From Gammaproteobacteria bacterium (GTDB lineage: Bacteria; Pseudomonadota; Gammaproteobacteria; Thiohalospirales; Thiohalospiraceae), in NCBI GenBank assembly GCA_015490535.1, contig WFXP01000080.1, positions 1 through 64,000 on the forward strand: a stretch of DNA of 64,000 nucleotides, read 5' to 3'. The notes below the pieces were generated by a model. The model made no database searches. It was given only the letters and a program-made list of their open reading frames with translations, and had not been told where the DNA came from. How positions within the stretch are numbered: the stretch's first letter is position 1; the number at the start of each line of letters is the position of its first letter. The translations under genes and the position numbers were made by a program. This document shows positions 1-9,745 of this stretch, one piece after another.

Positions 1-182
1 CGACGGATGTGACGGGTGCTGTGGACCTTCCGGAGGGCACGGAGATGGTGATGCCTGGAGACAACGTGAACATGACGGTATCGCTGATTGCGCCGATTGC
101 CATGGAGGAGGGTTTGCGTTTTGCCATTCGCGAGGGTGGCCGCACTGTTGGTGCGGGCGTCGTGTCGAAGATTATCGAGTAA
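1..182 (+). CDS. tuf: Elongation factor Tu, C-terminal fragment (partial)
   Basis: The frame opens at base 3 and runs to TAA at 180-182. It reads as the last beta-barrel domain of EF-Tu ([14 protein letters not shown], then [18 protein letters not shown]). EF-Tu is the GTPase that delivers aminoacyl-tRNA to the ribosome. The 5' part lies outside the window. It sits 6 bases before rpsJ, the usual tuf-S10 junction of proteobacteria. Confidence 0.97.
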   Translation, partial: TDVTGAVDLPEGTEMVMPGDNVNMTVSLIAPIAMEEGLRFAIREGGRTVGAGVVSKIIE

Positions 183-188
183 CCGGAT

Positions 189-506
189 ATGGCTACCACC
201 AACCAGAGAATTCGCATCCGTCTCAAGGCGTTCGATCACCGGCTGATCGATCAGTCGGCCAGCGAGATCGTGGAGACCGCGAAGCGCACCGGGGCGCAGG
301 TATTGGGTCCGATTCCGCTGCCCACCAAGATCGAGCGCTTTACGGTGCTGATCTCGCCGCACGTAAACAAGGACGCCCGGGACCAGTATGAACTGCGCAC
401 CCACAAACGGCTGATGGACATAGTGGATCCCACGGACAAGACGGTGGATGCCCTGATGAAGCTGGATCTGGCCACCGGCGTGGATGTGCAGATCAAGCTG
501 AACTGA
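189..506 (+). CDS. rpsJ: 30S ribosomal protein S10 (uS10/NusE)
   Basis: 105 residues, close to the family norm of about 103. S10 lies in the 30S head and, as NusE, also joins transcription antitermination complexes. The conserved segment [18 protein letters not shown] and the stretch QYELRTHKR are visible. It is the first gene of the S10 operon; 31 bases separate it from rplC, which has a strong GAGAGAG-type ribosome site. Confidence 0.98.
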   Translation: MATTNQRIRIRLKAFDHRLIDQSASEIVETAKRTGAQVLGPIPLPTKIERFTVLISPHVNKDARDQYELRTHKRLMDIVDPTDKTVDALMKLDLATGVDVQIKLN

Positions 507-537
507 GGCGGGCCGGGTAACCAGAGGTTAGAGAGAG

Positions 538-1188
538 ATGAGTATTGGGGTAGTTGGACGCAAGGCCGGGATGACCCGCATATTTACCGAGGATGGCGTC
601 TCCGTCCCGGTAACCGTGATCGAGGTGCAGCCCAACCGCATCACCCAGGTGAAGAGTGACGAGGTGGATGGCTACCGCGCGGTGCAGGTGACCACCGGCA
701 CGCGGCGCGCCTCGCGGGTCACCAAGCCGGCTGCGGGGCATTTCGCCAAGGCCGGGGTGACCGCCGGTCGCGGGTTGTGGGAGTTCCGCCTGGCGGATGG
801 CGAGGGTGAAGAGCTGGCCCCGGGGGGCGAGATCAAGGTGGACATCTTCTCCGACGGGCAGAAGGTGGATGTCACCGGAACCTCCATCGGCAAGGGGTTT
901 GCGGGCACCATCAAGCGCCACAACTTCCGTGGCAAGGATGCCACCCATGGCAACTCGCTCTCCCACCGTACCCCTGGCTCCATCGGGCAGAACCAGAGCC
1001 CCGGCAAGGTGTTCAAGGGCAAGAAGATGGCCGGTCACATGGGCAACTGCCGGGTCACCGTCCAGAACCTGGAGGTAGTGCGGGTGGACGCCGAGCGCAA
1101 CCTGCTGCTGGTCAAGGGCGCCGTGCCGGGCGCGCGCGGGGGAGACCTGCTGGTGTGCCCGGCGGTGAAGGCTTCCCGAGGAGAGTGA
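538..1188 (+). CDS. rplC: 50S ribosomal protein L3 (uL3)
   Basis: 216 residues, slightly longer than the E. coli protein. L3 is an early assembly protein whose loop reaches towards the peptidyl-transferase centre. The start [16 protein letters not shown] and the loop [20 protein letters not shown] are diagnostic; the Gln in GQNQ is the residue methylated by PrmB in E. coli. rplD follows after 5 bases, implying coupled translation. Confidence 0.98.
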   Translation: MSIGVVGRKAGMTRIFTEDGVSVPVTVIEVQPNRITQVKSDEVDGYRAVQVTTGTRRASRVTKPAAGHFAKAGVTAGRGLWEFRLADGEGEELAPGGEIKVDIFSDGQKVDVTGTSIGKGFAGTIKRHNFRGKDATHGNSLSHRTPGSIGQNQSPGKVFKGKKMAGHMGNCRVTVQNLEVVRVDAERNLLLVKGAVPGARGGDLLVCPAVKASRGE

Positions 1189-1193
1189 GAGAG

Positions 1194-1808
1194 ATGGAGT
1201 TGAAACTGGCTACGACTACCGGCACCGGGAGCGCCATCGAGCTCTCCGACGCGGTGTTCGCGCGTGACTTCAATGAGCCGCTGGTTCACCAGGTGGTGAC
1301 AGCCTACCTGGCGGGCGCCCGTGCCGGCACCAAGGCGCAGAAAAACCGTTCGGCGGTGAGGGGCGGCGGCGCCAAGCCGTGGCGCCAGAAGGGAACCGGC
1401 CGGGCGCGCGCCGGCACCATCCGCAGCCCGTTGTGGCGCGGGGGTGGCAAGGTGTTCGCCGCCACGCCACGGGATTTCACCCAGAAGGTGAACCGCAAGG
1501 CCTACCGCGCGGCGCTGCGCTCCATCCTCTCCGAGCTGGTGCGCCAGGAGCGGCTGCTGGTGGTGGACAGGCTGGAGGTGGCGGAGCCCCGCACCAAGCG
1601 GCTGGTGGAGCTGCTGGACGGTTTCGGGGTGGAGGATGTGCTGCTGGTGGTGGACGAGCTGGATGAGAACACCTACCTCGCCTCCCGCAACCTGCACCGG
1701 GTCGGGGTGTGCGATGTGGAAGCGCTCGACCCGGTGAGCCTGATTGGCTACGAAAAGGTGCTCATGACCGAAGGCGCGCTGCGCAAAATCGAGGAGAGGC
1801 TGTCATGA
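1194..1808 (+). CDS. rplD: 50S ribosomal protein L4 (uL4)
   Basis: 204 residues from the ATG at 1194, preceded by GAGAGAG; an upstream in-frame ATG at 1155 lies inside rplC and is unlikely. The tunnel loop [19 protein letters not shown] is intact. L4 is the autogenous repressor of the S10 operon in E. coli; whether that holds here cannot be judged because the leader lies upstream. The stop overlaps the rplW start (ATGA). Confidence 0.98.
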   Translation: MELKLATTTGTGSAIELSDAVFARDFNEPLVHQVVTAYLAGARAGTKAQKNRSAVRGGGAKPWRQKGTGRARAGTIRSPLWRGGGKVFAATPRDFTQKVNRKAYRAALRSILSELVRQERLLVVDRLEVAEPRTKRLVELLDGFGVEDVLLVVDELDENTYLASRNLHRVGVCDVEALDPVSLIGYEKVLMTEGALRKIEERLS

Positions 1809-2107
1809 ATCAGGAGCGGCTGTTCAAGGTGCTGCTGGCGCCGCTGGTATCGGAGAAGGCCACTCTCGCTACGGAGAAGAACAACCAGGTGGTGTTCAAG
1901 GTGGCCGCCGACGCCACCAAGCCGGAGGTGAAGCAGGCGGTGGAGCAGCTGTTTGAGGTAGAGGTTCAGTCGGTGAACATCTGCAATATCAAGGGCAAGA
2001 AAAAGCGTTTCGGAATGCGTTCCGGGCGGCGGCGCGCCACCCGCAAGGCGTACGTGACGCTCAGGCCGGGCCAGGATATCGGCTTCATGGCCGAAGAGTT
2101 GGGTTAG
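1805..2107 (+). CDS. rplW: 50S ribosomal protein L23 (uL23)
   Basis: 100 residues starting [20 protein letters not shown]; the start overlaps the rplD stop by four bases. L23 lies at the exit of the peptide tunnel and is the docking site for trigger factor and SRP. The basic loop [20 protein letters not shown] is typical. rplB follows after 12 bases. Confidence 0.98.
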   Translation: MNQERLFKVLLAPLVSEKATLATEKNNQVVFKVAADATKPEVKQAVEQLFEVEVQSVNICNIKGKKKRFGMRSGRRRATRKAYVTLRPGQDIGFMAEELG

Positions 2108-2119
2108 AGGAGAGCCACC

Positions 2120-2947
2120 ATGGCAGTCGTCAAGGCAAAACCGACCTCGGCAGGGCGCCGTTTCGTGGTGCGGGTGACCACCCCCGGCCTGCACCGGGGT
2201 AGACCCCACGAGCCTCTGCTGGAGAAGAAGAGCAAGACCGGTGGGCGCAACAACAAGGGGCGCATCACCTGCCGTCACCGGGGCGGCGGTCACAAACAGA
2301 AGTACCGCATCATCGACTTCAAGCGCAACAAGGATGGAGTGCCGGGCCAGGTGGAGCGGATCGAGTACGATCCCAACCGCAGCGCCCATATCGCCCTGGT
2401 GCGTTATGCCGATGGCGAGCGGCGCTACATCATCGCCCCCAAGGGGGTGAGCGCCGGCAGCCAGATCATCTCCGGCCAGGGAGCTCCCATCAAGCCCGGC
2501 AACACCCTGACCCTGCAGGACATACCGGTGGGCACCACGGTTCACTGCGTGGAGCTGCGGCCGGGCAAGGGCGCCCAGCTGGCGCGCAGCGCCGGCGCCG
2601 CGGTACAGCTGGTGGCGCGGGAAGGGCGTCATGCCACATTGCGGCTGCGCTCCGGAGAGATGCGCAAGGTACTGTCCGAGTGCCGCGCCACCATCGGCGA
2701 GGTTAGCAACCCGGAGCATGCCCTGCGCAAGCTGGGCAAGGCCGGCGCCAAACGCTGGAGGGGCGTGCGCCCGACGGTGCGGGGCGTGGCCATGAATCCG
2801 GTGGACCATCCCCACGGAGGTGGAGAGGGCCGCACCTCCGGTGGCCGCCACCCGGTTTCCCCCTGGGGCACCCCCACCAAGGGGTACAGGACCCGGAGCA
2901 ACAAGCGCACCGATTCGATGATCGTTCGTCGCCGTCATGGCAAGTAA
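2120..2947 (+). CDS. rplB: 50S ribosomal protein L2 (uL2)
   Basis: 275 residues, full length. L2 binds 23S rRNA and is needed for subunit joining and peptidyl transfer. The C-terminal signature [20 protein letters not shown] contains the conserved histidine of the VDHPHGGG motif. It ends [15 protein letters not shown] good ribosome site (AGGAGAGCC) precedes the ATG, and 34 bases separate it from rpsS. Confidence 0.98.
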   Translation: MAVVKAKPTSAGRRFVVRVTTPGLHRGRPHEPLLEKKSKTGGRNNKGRITCRHRGGGHKQKYRIIDFKRNKDGVPGQVERIEYDPNRSAHIALVRYADGERRYIIAPKGVSAGSQIISGQGAPIKPGNTLTLQDIPVGTTVHCVELRPGKGAQLARSAGAAVQLVAREGRHATLRLRSGEMRKVLSECRATIGEVSNPEHALRKLGKAGAKRWRGVRPTVRGVAMNPVDHPHGGGEGRTSGGRHPVSPWGTPTKGYRTRSNKRTDSMIVRRRHGK

Positions 2948-2981
2948 CTGACTTTAGACTTACAGAAGAGTAACAGCCGGT

Positions 2982-3254
2982 ATGCCGCGTTCAGTAAAAA
3001 AGGGGCCATTTGTGGATCTGCATCTGGCCAAGAAGGTGGAGGAGGCACGCGCCTCCAACAGCAAGAAACCCATCAAGACCTGGTCACGCCGCTCCATGAT
3101 CCTGCCGGACATGATCGGTCTGACCATCGCTATCCACAATGGCAGGGCGCATGTTCCGGTGCTGATCACCGAGAACATGGTGGGCCACAAGCTGGGGGAG
3201 TTTGCTCCCACCCGCACCTACCGCGGCCACATGGCTGACAAGAAGTCCAGATAG
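2982..3254 (+). CDS. rpsS: 30S ribosomal protein S19 (uS19)
   Basis: 90 residues, normal length. S19 forms a complex with S13 in the 30S head near the A and P sites. [15 protein letters not shown] at the N-terminus and [16 protein letters not shown] near the C-terminus are the family signatures. rplV follows after 10 bases. Confidence 0.98.
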   Translation: MPRSVKKGPFVDLHLAKKVEEARASNSKKPIKTWSRRSMILPDMIGLTIAIHNGRAHVPVLITENMVGHKLGEFAPTRTYRGHMADKKSR

Positions 3255-3264
3255 GGTAAGGTCC

Positions 3265-3597
3265 ATGGAAGCAGTAGCAAAACTACGGTTTGCCCGGGTC
3301 TCTCCGCAGAAGACCCGCCTGGTGGCCGACATGATCCGCGGTAAGTCGCTGGAGAGCGCCCTGCAGATCCTGTCGTTCAGCAGCAAGAAGGCTGCGGCGA
3401 TAGTGAAGAAGGTGCTCGAGTCCGCCATCGCCAATGCGGAGCACAACGAGGGGGCCGACATCGACGAGCTCCGGGTGGCAAGGATCTATGTGGACGAGGG
3501 CCCGACCTACAAGCGCATGCGCGCCCGGGCCAAGGGGCGAGGAAATCGCATTTTGAAACGTACCAGCCACATCACCGTGGTTGTGTCCGATCGATAA
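3265..3597 (+). CDS. rplV: 50S ribosomal protein L22 (uL22)
   Basis: 110 residues from the ATG at 3265 with an AAGG site just upstream; a longer in-frame start would overlap rpsS. L22 lines the exit tunnel with an extended hairpin, seen here as [20 protein letters not shown], the region where macrolide-resistance mutations occur in other bacteria. No unusual substitution was noticed. Confidence 0.98.
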   Translation: MEAVAKLRFARVSPQKTRLVADMIRGKSLESALQILSFSSKKAAAIVKKVLESAIANAEHNEGADIDELRVARIYVDEGPTYKRMRARAKGRGNRILKRTSHITVVVSDR

Positions 3598-3610
3598 CAG
3601 AGAGTCAGCC

Positions 3611-4291
3611 ATGGGGCAGAAAGTACATCCAACCGGGATACGTCTGGGAATCGTCAAGGACTGGACGTCAAAATGGTACGCGGATTCCAGGGACTATGCG
3701 GATCTGCTCAACAACGATCTGCAGGTGCGCGATTTTCTGCAGAAGAGGCTTGCCGGGGCATCGGTGAGCCGCATCCAGATCGAGCGCCCGGCGCGCAACG
3801 TGCGGGTCACCATCCACACCGCGCGCCCCGGCATCGTGATCGGCAAGAAGGGAGAGGATATCGAGAAGCTTCGCCAGGAGGTCAGCCGCATGGTGGGCGC
3901 CCCGGTGCATATCAACATCGAGGAGATCCGCAAGCCGGAGCTGGACGCCACCCTGGTGGCGCAGGGGATCGCCCAGCAGCTGGAGAAGCGGATCATGTTC
4001 CGGCGCGCCATGAAGCGGGCGGTGGGCAACTCCATGCGTCTCGGTGCCCAGGGAGTGAGAATCAACGTCGCGGGGCGGCTCAACGGCGCCGAGATCGCGC
4101 GCAGTGAGTGGTACCGCGAGGGACGGGTTCCGCTGCATACCCTGCGTGCGGATATCGACTACGGGGTGGCGCAGGCCCATACCACCTATGGCGTGATCGG
4201 TATCAAGGTATGGATCTTCAAGGGAGAGGTGCTGGACAGCGAGCAGGCGTCGGGGACCGCTCCCGAGAAGCCCAGGGCCGCCGCCAGATAA
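3611..4291 (+). CDS. rpsC: 30S ribosomal protein S3 (uS3)
   Basis: 226 residues from [19 protein letters not shown]3 forms part of the mRNA entry channel with S4 and S5. The KH domain shows the [15 protein letters not shown] motif at about residues 77-91. The C-terminal tail ends in a variable [10 protein letters not shown] extension. Confidence 0.98.
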   Translation: MGQKVHPTGIRLGIVKDWTSKWYADSRDYADLLNNDLQVRDFLQKRLAGASVSRIQIERPARNVRVTIHTARPGIVIGKKGEDIEKLRQEVSRMVGAPVHINIEEIRKPELDATLVAQGIAQQLEKRIMFRRAMKRAVGNSMRLGAQGVRINVAGRLNGAEIARSEWYREGRVPLHTLRADIDYGVAQAHTTYGVIGIKVWIFKGEVLDSEQASGTAPEKPRAAAR

Positions 4292-4303
4292 GGGGAACCA
4301 CTC

Positions 4304-4717
4304 ATGCTGCAGCCAAAACGGACCAAGTTTCGCAAACAGCAGAAGGGGCGCAACCGCGGGTTGGCCACCAACGGCAACAGGGTCAGCTTCGGCCAGTACG
4401 GTTTGAAGGCCACCACCCGTGGCAGGATCACCGCGCGCCAGATCGAGGCGGCGCGCCGCGCCATGACCCGCCACATCAAGCGTGGCGGCAAGATCTGGAT
4501 CCGGATCTTTCCCGACAAGCCCATTACCAAGAAGCCCCTCGAGGTGCGCATGGGCAAGGGCAAGGGCTCGGTAGAGTACTGGGTCTCCCTGGTCCAGCCG
4601 GGCAAGATGTTGTATGAGATGGAAGGCGTCTCCGAGGATGTGGCGCGCGAGGCGTTCCGCCTGGCGGCGGCCAAGCTTCCGGTCAAGACCACCTTCGTAA
4701 CGCGTACGGTACTGTAA
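4304..4717 (+). CDS. rplP: 50S ribosomal protein L16 (uL16)
   Basis: 137 residues. L16 contacts the A-site t[22 protein letters not shown] and [19 protein letters not shown] are characteristic; an Arg in the equivalent region is hydroxylated by RoxA in E. coli. The stop TAA shares its last base with the rpmC start. Confidence 0.98.
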   Translation: MLQPKRTKFRKQQKGRNRGLATNGNRVSFGQYGLKATTRGRITARQIEAARRAMTRHIKRGGKIWIRIFPDKPITKKPLEVRMGKGKGSVEYWVSLVQPGKMLYEMEGVSEDVAREAFRLAAAKLPVKTTFVTRTVL

Positions 4718-4914
4718 TGATGAAAGCGTCAGAGCTGAGAGAGAAGACAGCGGCCGAGTTGCAGGAGGAGCTGCTCGGGTTGCTCAAGGAGCAGTTCAAC
4801 CTGCGTATGCAGCGCGCCGCCGGCCAGATGGCCAAGCCCCATCTGATGAGGCAGAACCGCAGGGACATTGCACGGATCAAGACCATCATGAAGCAGCAGG
4901 GTGAGGCCAGATGA
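4717..4914 (+). CDS. rpmC: 50S ribosomal protein L29 (uL29)
   Basis: 65 residues, an all-helical hairpin protein at the tunnel exit next to L23. The pattern [19 protein letters not shown] and [11 protein letters not shown] is typical. Two adjacent ATG codons (4717, 4720) are possible starts. The stop overlaps the rpsQ start by four bases. Confidence 0.97.
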   Translation: MMKASELREKTAAELQEELLGLLKEQFNLRMQRAAGQMAKPHLMRQNRRDIARIKTIMKQQGEAR

Positions 4915-5174
4915 GTGAGCAGCAGACCAAGGTGACCCGCACCGTTACCGGGCGCGTGGTGAGCAACAGGATGGACAAGACCATTACCGTCCTGGTGGAG
5001 CGCAAGGTGGCCCATCCGCTATATGGAAAGTATGTAAAGCGCTCCACCAAGCTGCATGCCCACGACGAGGAGAACGTGTGCCGGGAGGGCGATACCGTGG
5101 TGATCGCGGAGTGCCGTCCCTTGTCGCGCACCAAGAGCTGGCGGCTGGTCGAGGTGATCGGCAGCACGGATTGA
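4911..5174 (+). CDS. rpsQ: 30S ribosomal protein S17 (uS17)
   Basis: 87 residues. S17 binds the 5' domain of 16S rRNA. The OB-fold signature [17 protein letters not shown] is present near the N-terminus. In most gammaproteobacteria rplN follows almost at once; here a 272-bp repeat and a new promoter lie between, so rpsQ is the last gene of the upstream transcriptional block. Confidence 0.98.
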   Translation: MSEQQTKVTRTVTGRVVSNRMDKTITVLVERKVAHPLYGKYVKRSTKLHAHDEENVCREGDTVVIAECRPLSRTKSWRLVEVIGSTD

Positions 5175-5179
5175 TATGT

Positions 5180-5451
5180 CGGGTCTTCCCCAAATCGTGT
5201 GGGTAAAATGGTGAATCACCGCGTAGCGGCTTCGTCCTTGACCGGCGGAATGCACGCCGGAAGATGGTCGGCAGAAGGGGATTGGGGACACTTTGGGATT
5301 GCCGGACCACTTGCCATTCGCGCAGGTAATGGATATCCGTCGGTCTCCAGCCAGACAGCCCCAATCCCCTTCTGGCTACCGAGTATGTGGCGTGTATTCC
5401 GCCGGTCAAGGATGATTCACCATTTTACCCACACGATTTGGGGAAGACCCG
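5180..5451. repeat. Family 1 foldback repeat, copy 1 (between rpsQ and rplN)
   Basis: The two ends are inverted copies of one another: CGGGTCTTCCCCAAATCGTG at 5180 is mirrored by the sequence ending at 5451. Further in, the arms around 5226-5256 and 5391-5423 also pair (GACCGGCGGAATGCACGCC against its inverse). A second nested pair is AGAAGGGGATTGGGG at about 5274 against CCCCAATCCCCTTCT at about 5359. Between lies an unpaired core of about 70 bases. Unlike other copies it lacks the outer GTACTCTTTCAAGGTAAT ends. No coding content is supported. Confidence 0.9.
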
Positions 5452-5498
5452 ATATTCCGCCCGATCCCGCGCCGCCGCGCTGATCGGGCATCTCCGGA

Positions 5499-5518
5499 GC
5501 ACCGCCTTCCGGCGGTGC
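5499..5518 (+). terminator. GC-rich hairpin after the S10 block
   Basis: GCACCGCC-TTCC-GGCGGTGC forms a perfect 8-bp stem with a 4-base loop. The following bases (TTCGTC) are only weakly T-rich, so it may be a pause or mRNA 3' end rather than a strong intrinsic terminator. Its place between the repeat and the next promoter fits the end of the S10 transcript. Confidence 0.45.
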
Positions 5519-5583
5519 TTCGTCAGCGTGAATTCCACCGAGATCTGCTCCACCCTTTTGCGGCAGGATCGTGAAAAAAGAGG

Positions 5584-5612
5584 TTGGGGGAGATGTTTTT
5601 TTATGCTAACAT
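5584..5612 (+). promoter_or_regulatory. Probable sigma70 promoter of the spc block
   Basis: TTGGGG (5584-5589) and TAACAT (5607-5612) are separated by 17 bases. A T-rich run (5595-5602) lies in the spacer. This is 71 bases before rplN and downstream of the repeat and hairpin, where a new promoter would be needed if the upstream transcript ends. Confidence 0.5.
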
Positions 5613-5682
5613 GCTCCGTCTTTTAACGGGGCATTTGTCCTTTGGGCGACTCATTGTTTTTCGAGGGTTTGGAGACGGGCCG

Positions 5683-6051
5683 ATGATACAGATGCAGACC
5701 AACCTGGAGGTGGCCGACAACAGCGGGGCGCGCCGCGTGCAGTGCATAAAGGTGCTGGGTGGTTCCAAGCGCCGCTATGCCGGGGTGGGTGACATTATCA
5801 AGGTCAGCGTCAAGGAGGCCATTCCCCGCAGCAAGGTGAAGAAGGGCGAGGTTTACAACGCGGTGGTGGTGCGCACCAGGAAGGGGGTGCGGCGCAAGGA
5901 TGGATCGCTCATCCGCTTCGACAGCAACGCGGCGGTGCTGCTGAACAACCAGAACCAGCCCATCGGCACCCGCATTTTCGGCCCCGTAACCCGTGAGCTG
6001 CGTACCGAGAACTTCATGAAGATAGTCTCTCTGGCGCCGGAAGTGCTGTAG
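5683..6051 (+). CDS. rplN: 50S ribosomal protein L14 (uL14)
   Basis: 122 residues, normal length, beginning [21 protein letters not shown]14 sits at the subunit interface. The start at 5683 has a GGAG site at 5671; a longer reading from 5584 would run through the promoter region and is rejected. First gene of the spc block; rplX follows after 14 bases. Confidence 0.98.
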   Translation: MIQMQTNLEVADNSGARRVQCIKVLGGSKRRYAGVGDIIKVSVKEAIPRSKVKKGEVYNAVVVRTRKGVRRKDGSLIRFDSNAAVLLNNQNQPIGTRIFGPVTRELRTENFMKIVSLAPEVL

Positions 6052-6065
6052 CGAGGTAGGCCACC

Positions 6066-6383
6066 ATGAGGAAGATCAGAAAGGGTGACGAGGTGATCGT
6101 GATTGCCGGCAAGGATCGGGGCAAGCGTGGCCAGGTGTTGCGGGTGCTGGACGACCAGCGTATCTACGTGGAGAACGTGAACGTGGTCAAGAAGCACCAG
6201 AAGCCCAACCCCAACACCGGCACCCCGGGGGGGATCATCGACAAGGAGATGCCGCTGCATGTCTCCAACGTGGCGCTGTACAACGAGGCCACTGGCAAGG
6301 GGGACCGGGTCGGTTTCCGGATCCTGGAGGACGGGCGCAAGATTCGTGTTTTCCGATCCAGCGGCGCCGCCGTGGACAAGTGA
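6066..6383 (+). CDS. rplX: 50S ribosomal protein L24 (uL24)
   Basis: 105 residues with the KOW motif at the N-terminus ([20 protein letters not shown]). L24 is an assembly initiator protein. Preceded by GAGG; rplE follows after 12 bases. Confidence 0.98.
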   Translation: MRKIRKGDEVIVIAGKDRGKRGQVLRVLDDQRIYVENVNVVKKHQKPNPNTGTPGGIIDKEMPLHVSNVALYNEATGKGDRVGFRILEDGRKIRVFRSSGAAVDK

Positions 6384-6395
6384 TTTGGTGTGGTC

Positions 6396-6935
6396 ATGGC
6401 TAGATTGAAGCAGTTTTACAGAGATACCGTTGTCGGGCAGCTGACCGAGCAGTTCGGCTACAAGAGCCCGATGCAGGTGCCGCGCATCAGCAAGATCACC
6501 CTCAACATGGGTCTGGGCGAGGCGGTGGCGGACAAGAAGGTGATCGAAAACGCGCTGGCCGACATGGCCACCATCTCCGGCCAGAAGCCGGTGGTTACCA
6601 GATCACGCAAGTCCATAGCCGGCTTCAAGATCCGGGACGGCTGGCCCATCGGCTGCAAGGTCACGCTGCGGCGCGAGCGCATGTACGAGTTTCTGGACCG
6701 GCTGATAAGTATCGCCATCCCGCGCATCCGCGACTTCCGCGGCCTCAGCCCGCGCTCCTTCGACGGGCGGGGCAACTACAGCATGGGGATCAGCGAGCAG
6801 ATCATCTTTCCGGAGATCGACTACGACAAGATTGATGCGCTGCGCGGTATGGATATCACCATCACCACCACCGCCCGCAACGACGAGGAGGCGAGAGCCC
6901 TGCTCAAGGCATTCAATTTCCCGCTCAAGGGGTGA
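6396..6935 (+). CDS. rplE: 50S ribosomal protein L5 (uL5)
   Basis: 179 residues starting [17 protein letters not shown]5 binds 5S rRNA and contacts the P-site tRNA. The motifs [20 protein letters not shown] and [19 protein letters not shown] are conserved. GTG at 6390, two codons earlier, is a less likely start. Confidence 0.98.
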   Translation: MARLKQFYRDTVVGQLTEQFGYKSPMQVPRISKITLNMGLGEAVADKKVIENALADMATISGQKPVVTRSRKSIAGFKIRDGWPIGCKVTLRRERMYEFLDRLISIAIPRIRDFRGLSPRSFDGRGNYSMGISEQIIFPEIDYDKIDALRGMDITITTTARNDEEARALLKAFNFPLKG

Positions 6936-6945
6936 AGGACACGTT

Positions 6946-7251
6946 ATGGCCAAGGCAAGCATGATCAACCGCGAGCTGAAGCGGGCGCGCACCGTCCGCA
7001 AGTATGCCGCGAAGCGCGCCGCGCTGAAGGCGAGGATTCGGGACATGAGTCTCAGTTACGAGGAGCGCCTGGAGGCGCAGCACCAGTTGCAGAAGCTGCC
7101 GCGCGATGCCAGTCCGGTGCGCCAGCAGAATCGCTGCCGGCTTACCGGGAGGCCGCACGGCTACTACCGCAAGTTCGGCCTGGGGCGCAACAAGCTGCGC
7201 GAGGCGGTGATGCGGGGTGACGTGCCTGGCGTGCGCAAGGCCAGCTGGTAG
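6946..7251 (+). CDS. rpsN: 30S ribosomal protein S14 (uS14), zinc-free form
   Basis: 101 residues, the long form with no CxxC pairs; only one Cys ([12 protein letters not shown]) is present. S14 lies in the 30S head. Start [13 protein letters not shown] at 6946 follows GGTGAAGGA. The C-terminus [17 protein letters not shown] is typical. By contrast, S4 and L36 in this window keep zinc ligands. Confidence 0.98.
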   Translation: MAKASMINRELKRARTVRKYAAKRAALKARIRDMSLSYEERLEAQHQLQKLPRDASPVRQQNRCRLTGRPHGYYRKFGLGRNKLREAVMRGDVPGVRKASW

Positions 7252-7271
7252 TTTTTGCAGGAGTAGACCGC

Positions 7272-7667
7272 ATGAGCATGACCGATCCCATCGCAGACAT
7301 GTTGACCCGGATCCGCAACGGCCTGGCTGCGGCCAAGAGGGAGGTGGCGATGCCCTCCTCCAGCATCAAGGTGGCCATCTGCCGGGTGTTGAAGGAGGAG
7401 GGTTACATCTCGGACTTCGCGGTGCGGGATGAGGGTGGCAAGCCGGTGCTGACCGTCGTTCTCAAGTATTTCGAGGGCAGGCCCGCCATCGAGTCCCTGC
7501 AGCGGGTGAGCCGTCCCGGTCTGCGGCGCTACCGGAAGCGTGACGAGCTGCCGCGCGTGAGGGGCGGGCTCGGGGTGGCGATCGTCTCCACCTCGGCCGG
7601 AGTGATGACGGATCGGGCCGCCCGCAAGGCGGGCCACGGCGGCGAAGTGCTCTGCTCGGTGTTCTAG
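7272..7667 (+). CDS. rpsH: 30S ribosomal protein S8 (uS8)
   Basis: 131 residues. S8 binds the central domain of 16S rRNA and is the spc-operon repressor in E. coli. [17 protein letters not shown] and the C-terminal [20 protein letters not shown] are signatures. AGGAG precedes the start. Confidence 0.98.
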   Translation: MSMTDPIADMLTRIRNGLAAAKREVAMPSSSIKVAICRVLKEEGYISDFAVRDEGGKPVLTVVLKYFEGRPAIESLQRVSRPGLRRYRKRDELPRVRGGLGVAIVSTSAGVMTDRAARKAGHGGEVLCSVF

Positions 7668-7676
7668 GAGGCGCAG

Positions 7677-8210
7677 ATGGCTAAGGCGTGGAAGAATCCG
7701 GTTGCCGTTCCGGCCGGGGTGGAGGTCACCATCGACGGGCAGGGGGTCACCGTGAAGGGGAGCAAGGGGGTCCTGGAGCGGGAGCTGCACCCCGCGGTGC
7801 AGGTCACCCAGGAGGATGGGCAACTGCTGTTCGCCCCGCGCAGCGAGGAGCGCAGCTCCGTGGCCATGACCGGCACCATGCGCGCGCTGGTCAGGAACAT
7901 GCTGCAGGGTGTCAGCCAGGGGTTCGAGCGCAGGCTGCAGCTGGTGGGGGTCGGCTACCGTGCCCAGCTGCAGGGCCAGAAGCTGAACCTCAATCTCGGT
8001 TTCTCCCACCCCATCGACTTCGCGGTGCCGGACGGGATCGCCATCGAGACCCCCAGCCAGACCGAGGTGGTGGTAAAGGGGATCGACAAGCAGAAGGTGG
8101 GCCAGGTGGCCGCCGAGATCCGCGCCTTCCGGCCGCCCGAGCCCTACAAGGGCAAGGGGGTGCGCTACGCGGACGAGCATGTGGTTCGCAAAGAGGCCAA
8201 GAAGAAGTAG
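7677..8210 (+). CDS. rplF: 50S ribosomal protein L6 (uL6)
   Basis: 177 residues with the two duplicated L6 folds. The C-terminal signature [18 protein letters not shown] is intact. L6 lies near the factor-binding site of the 50S subunit. rplR follows after 15 bases. Confidence 0.98.
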   Translation: MAKAWKNPVAVPAGVEVTIDGQGVTVKGSKGVLERELHPAVQVTQEDGQLLFAPRSEERSSVAMTGTMRALVRNMLQGVSQGFERRLQLVGVGYRAQLQGQKLNLNLGFSHPIDFAVPDGIAIETPSQTEVVVKGIDKQKVGQVAAEIRAFRPPEPYKGKGVRYADEHVVRKEAKKK

Positions 8211-8225
8211 TTACGGGTATACACG

Positions 8226-8579
8226 ATGGACAAGAGATCATCCCGCCTGCGCCGTTCCCGCAAGGCACGCGCCAGGATCAAGCGTCTGGGGGTTCACCGC
8301 CTCTCCGTGCACCGCAGCGGACGGCACATCTATGCACAGCTGTTCGCGCCGGGTGGAGCCGAGGTGGTGGCCGCGGCATCGACCCTTCAGGGCGAGATCC
8401 GCAGCAGCGTAAGGTATACCGGCAACCGCGAGGCGGCCGCCGCGGTGGGGAAGGCCATTGCGGAGAAGGCCAGAAGTGCCGGCATCAGCAAGGTGGCCTT
8501 CGACCGCTCCGGTTTCAAGTACCACGGGCGGGTAAAGGCGCTGGCCGAGGCGGCGCGCGAGAACGGCCTGGAGTTTTAG
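8226..8579 (+). CDS. rplR: 50S ribosomal protein L18 (uL18)
   Basis: 117 residues. L18 carries 5S rRNA into the 50S subunit with L5. [20 protein letters not shown] and the end [20 protein letters not shown] match the family. rpsE follows after 10 bases. Confidence 0.98.
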   Translation: MDKRSSRLRRSRKARARIKRLGVHRLSVHRSGRHIYAQLFAPGGAEVVAAASTLQGEIRSSVRYTGNREAAAAVGKAIAEKARSAGISKVAFDRSGFKYHGRVKALAEAARENGLEF

Positions 8580-8589
8580 GAGTCTAGTT

Positions 8590-9096
8590 ATGGCGGCATT
8601 CGAAAAAGCTGAGGCGGGTGATGGCCTGCAGGAGCGCCTGGTGAGCGTCAACCGGGTGGCCAAGGTGGTGAAGGGGGGACGCATCTTCAGTTTCAGCGCC
8701 CTCACCGTGGTGGGCGATGGCGAGGGCAGGGTCGGCTTCGGTTACGGCAAGGCGCGTGAGGTTCCGGCCGCCATAGCCAAGGCGATGGAGGCGGCGCGCA
8801 AGAACATGCACACCATCGAATTGACGGATGGAACCCTGCAGTATCCCATCACCGCCACCCACGGGGCGGCCAAGGTGTTCATGCAGCCGGCCTCGGAGGG
8901 TACCGGGGTCATCGCCGGCGGCGCCATGCGCGCGGTGTTCGACGTGGTGGGAGTGCGCAACGTATTGGCCAAGTGTATCGGCAGCAACAATCCGGTCAAT
9001 GTGGTGCGCGCCACCATGAACGGGTTGATCGCCATGCAGTCGCCGGAGCAGATCGCCGCCCGGCGGGGCAAGTCGGTTCAGGAGATTCTGGAGTAG
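8590..9096 (+). CDS. rpsE: 30S ribosomal protein S5 (uS5)
   Basis: 168 residues. S5 acts in decoding fidelity and mRNA unwinding. [20 protein letters not shown], the glycine-rich [17 protein letters not shown] and [19 protein letters not shown] are conserved. rpmD follows after 4 bases. Confidence 0.98.
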   Translation: MAAFEKAEAGDGLQERLVSVNRVAKVVKGGRIFSFSALTVVGDGEGRVGFGYGKAREVPAAIAKAMEAARKNMHTIELTDGTLQYPITATHGAAKVFMQPASEGTGVIAGGAMRAVFDVVGVRNVLAKCIGSNNPVNVVRATMNGLIAMQSPEQIAARRGKSVQEILE

Positions 9097-9100
9097 AGAG

Positions 9101-9292
9101 ATGGCGGCGAGCAAAAAGAGCATCCGGGTGACGCTGGTGCGCAGCCCGATTCACCGCATCGCGTCCCACAAGGCGTGCGTCGCCGGCCTTGGCCTGCGCC
9201 GCATGCACCACACCGTGGAGGTGGAGGACACACCGGCGGTGCGTGGCATGATCGACAAGGTGTCCTACCTGCTCAGGGTGGAGGAGGGCTGA
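9101..9292 (+). CDS. rpmD: 50S ribosomal protein L30 (uL30)
   Basis: 63 residues. [20 protein letters not shown] with [20 protein letters not shown] is diagnostic. Only one base separates its stop from the rplO ATG, so translation is probably coupled. Confidence 0.97.
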   Translation: MAASKKSIRVTLVRSPIHRIASHKACVAGLGLRRMHHTVEVEDTPAVRGMIDKVSYLLRVEEG

Positions 9293-9293
9293 C

Positions 9294-9728
9294 ATGCGTC
9301 TGAATGGTCTGAAACCGGCCCCCGGCGCAAGGCGGGCCGCCAAGCGGGTGGGGCGGGGCATAGGCTCCACCCTGGGCAAAACCTGCGGGCGTGGTCACAA
9401 GGGCCTCAAGTCGCGCTCCGGCGGCAGGGTCAAGGCGGGATTCGAGGGTGGCCAGATGCCGCTGCAGAGACGCCTGCCAAAGGTGGGGTTCAGCTCGCGC
9501 AAGGGCCGGGTCACCGCCGAGGTGAGGCTTGCCGAGCTGGCCAGGGTGGAGGGCGACGCCGTTGACCTGGACACCCTGAAAGGGGCCGGAGTGCTGGGGC
9601 AGAACATTCGCTACGCCAAGATCATTTTGTCGGGTACCATCGACCGCGCCGTGACCGTGCGCGGTGTTGGCGTGACCAGAGGTGCCAGGGCCGCGATCGA
9701 GGCGGCCGGTGGCAAGGTCGAAGAGTAG
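9294..9728 (+). CDS. rplO: 50S ribosomal protein L15 (uL15)
   Basis: 144 residues. The N-terminus [20 protein letters not shown], then [18 protein letters not shown] and [17 protein letters not shown] are L15 signatures. L15 is a late assembly protein of the 50S core. secY follows after 17 bases, the standard order. Confidence 0.98.
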   Translation: MRLNGLKPAPGARRAAKRVGRGIGSTLGKTCGRGHKGLKSRSGGRVKAGFEGGQMPLQRRLPKVGFSSRKGRVTAEVRLAELARVEGDAVDLDTLKGAGVLGQNIRYAKIILSGTIDRAVTVRGVGVTRGARAAIEAAGGKVEE

Positions 9729-9745
9729 GCCCGGAGCAGCCGGCG

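Noticed and set aside
5199-5626. Short frames inside the rpsQ-rplN repeat
   Set aside because: They arise from the inverted repeat itself and recur with frameshifts in other copies.
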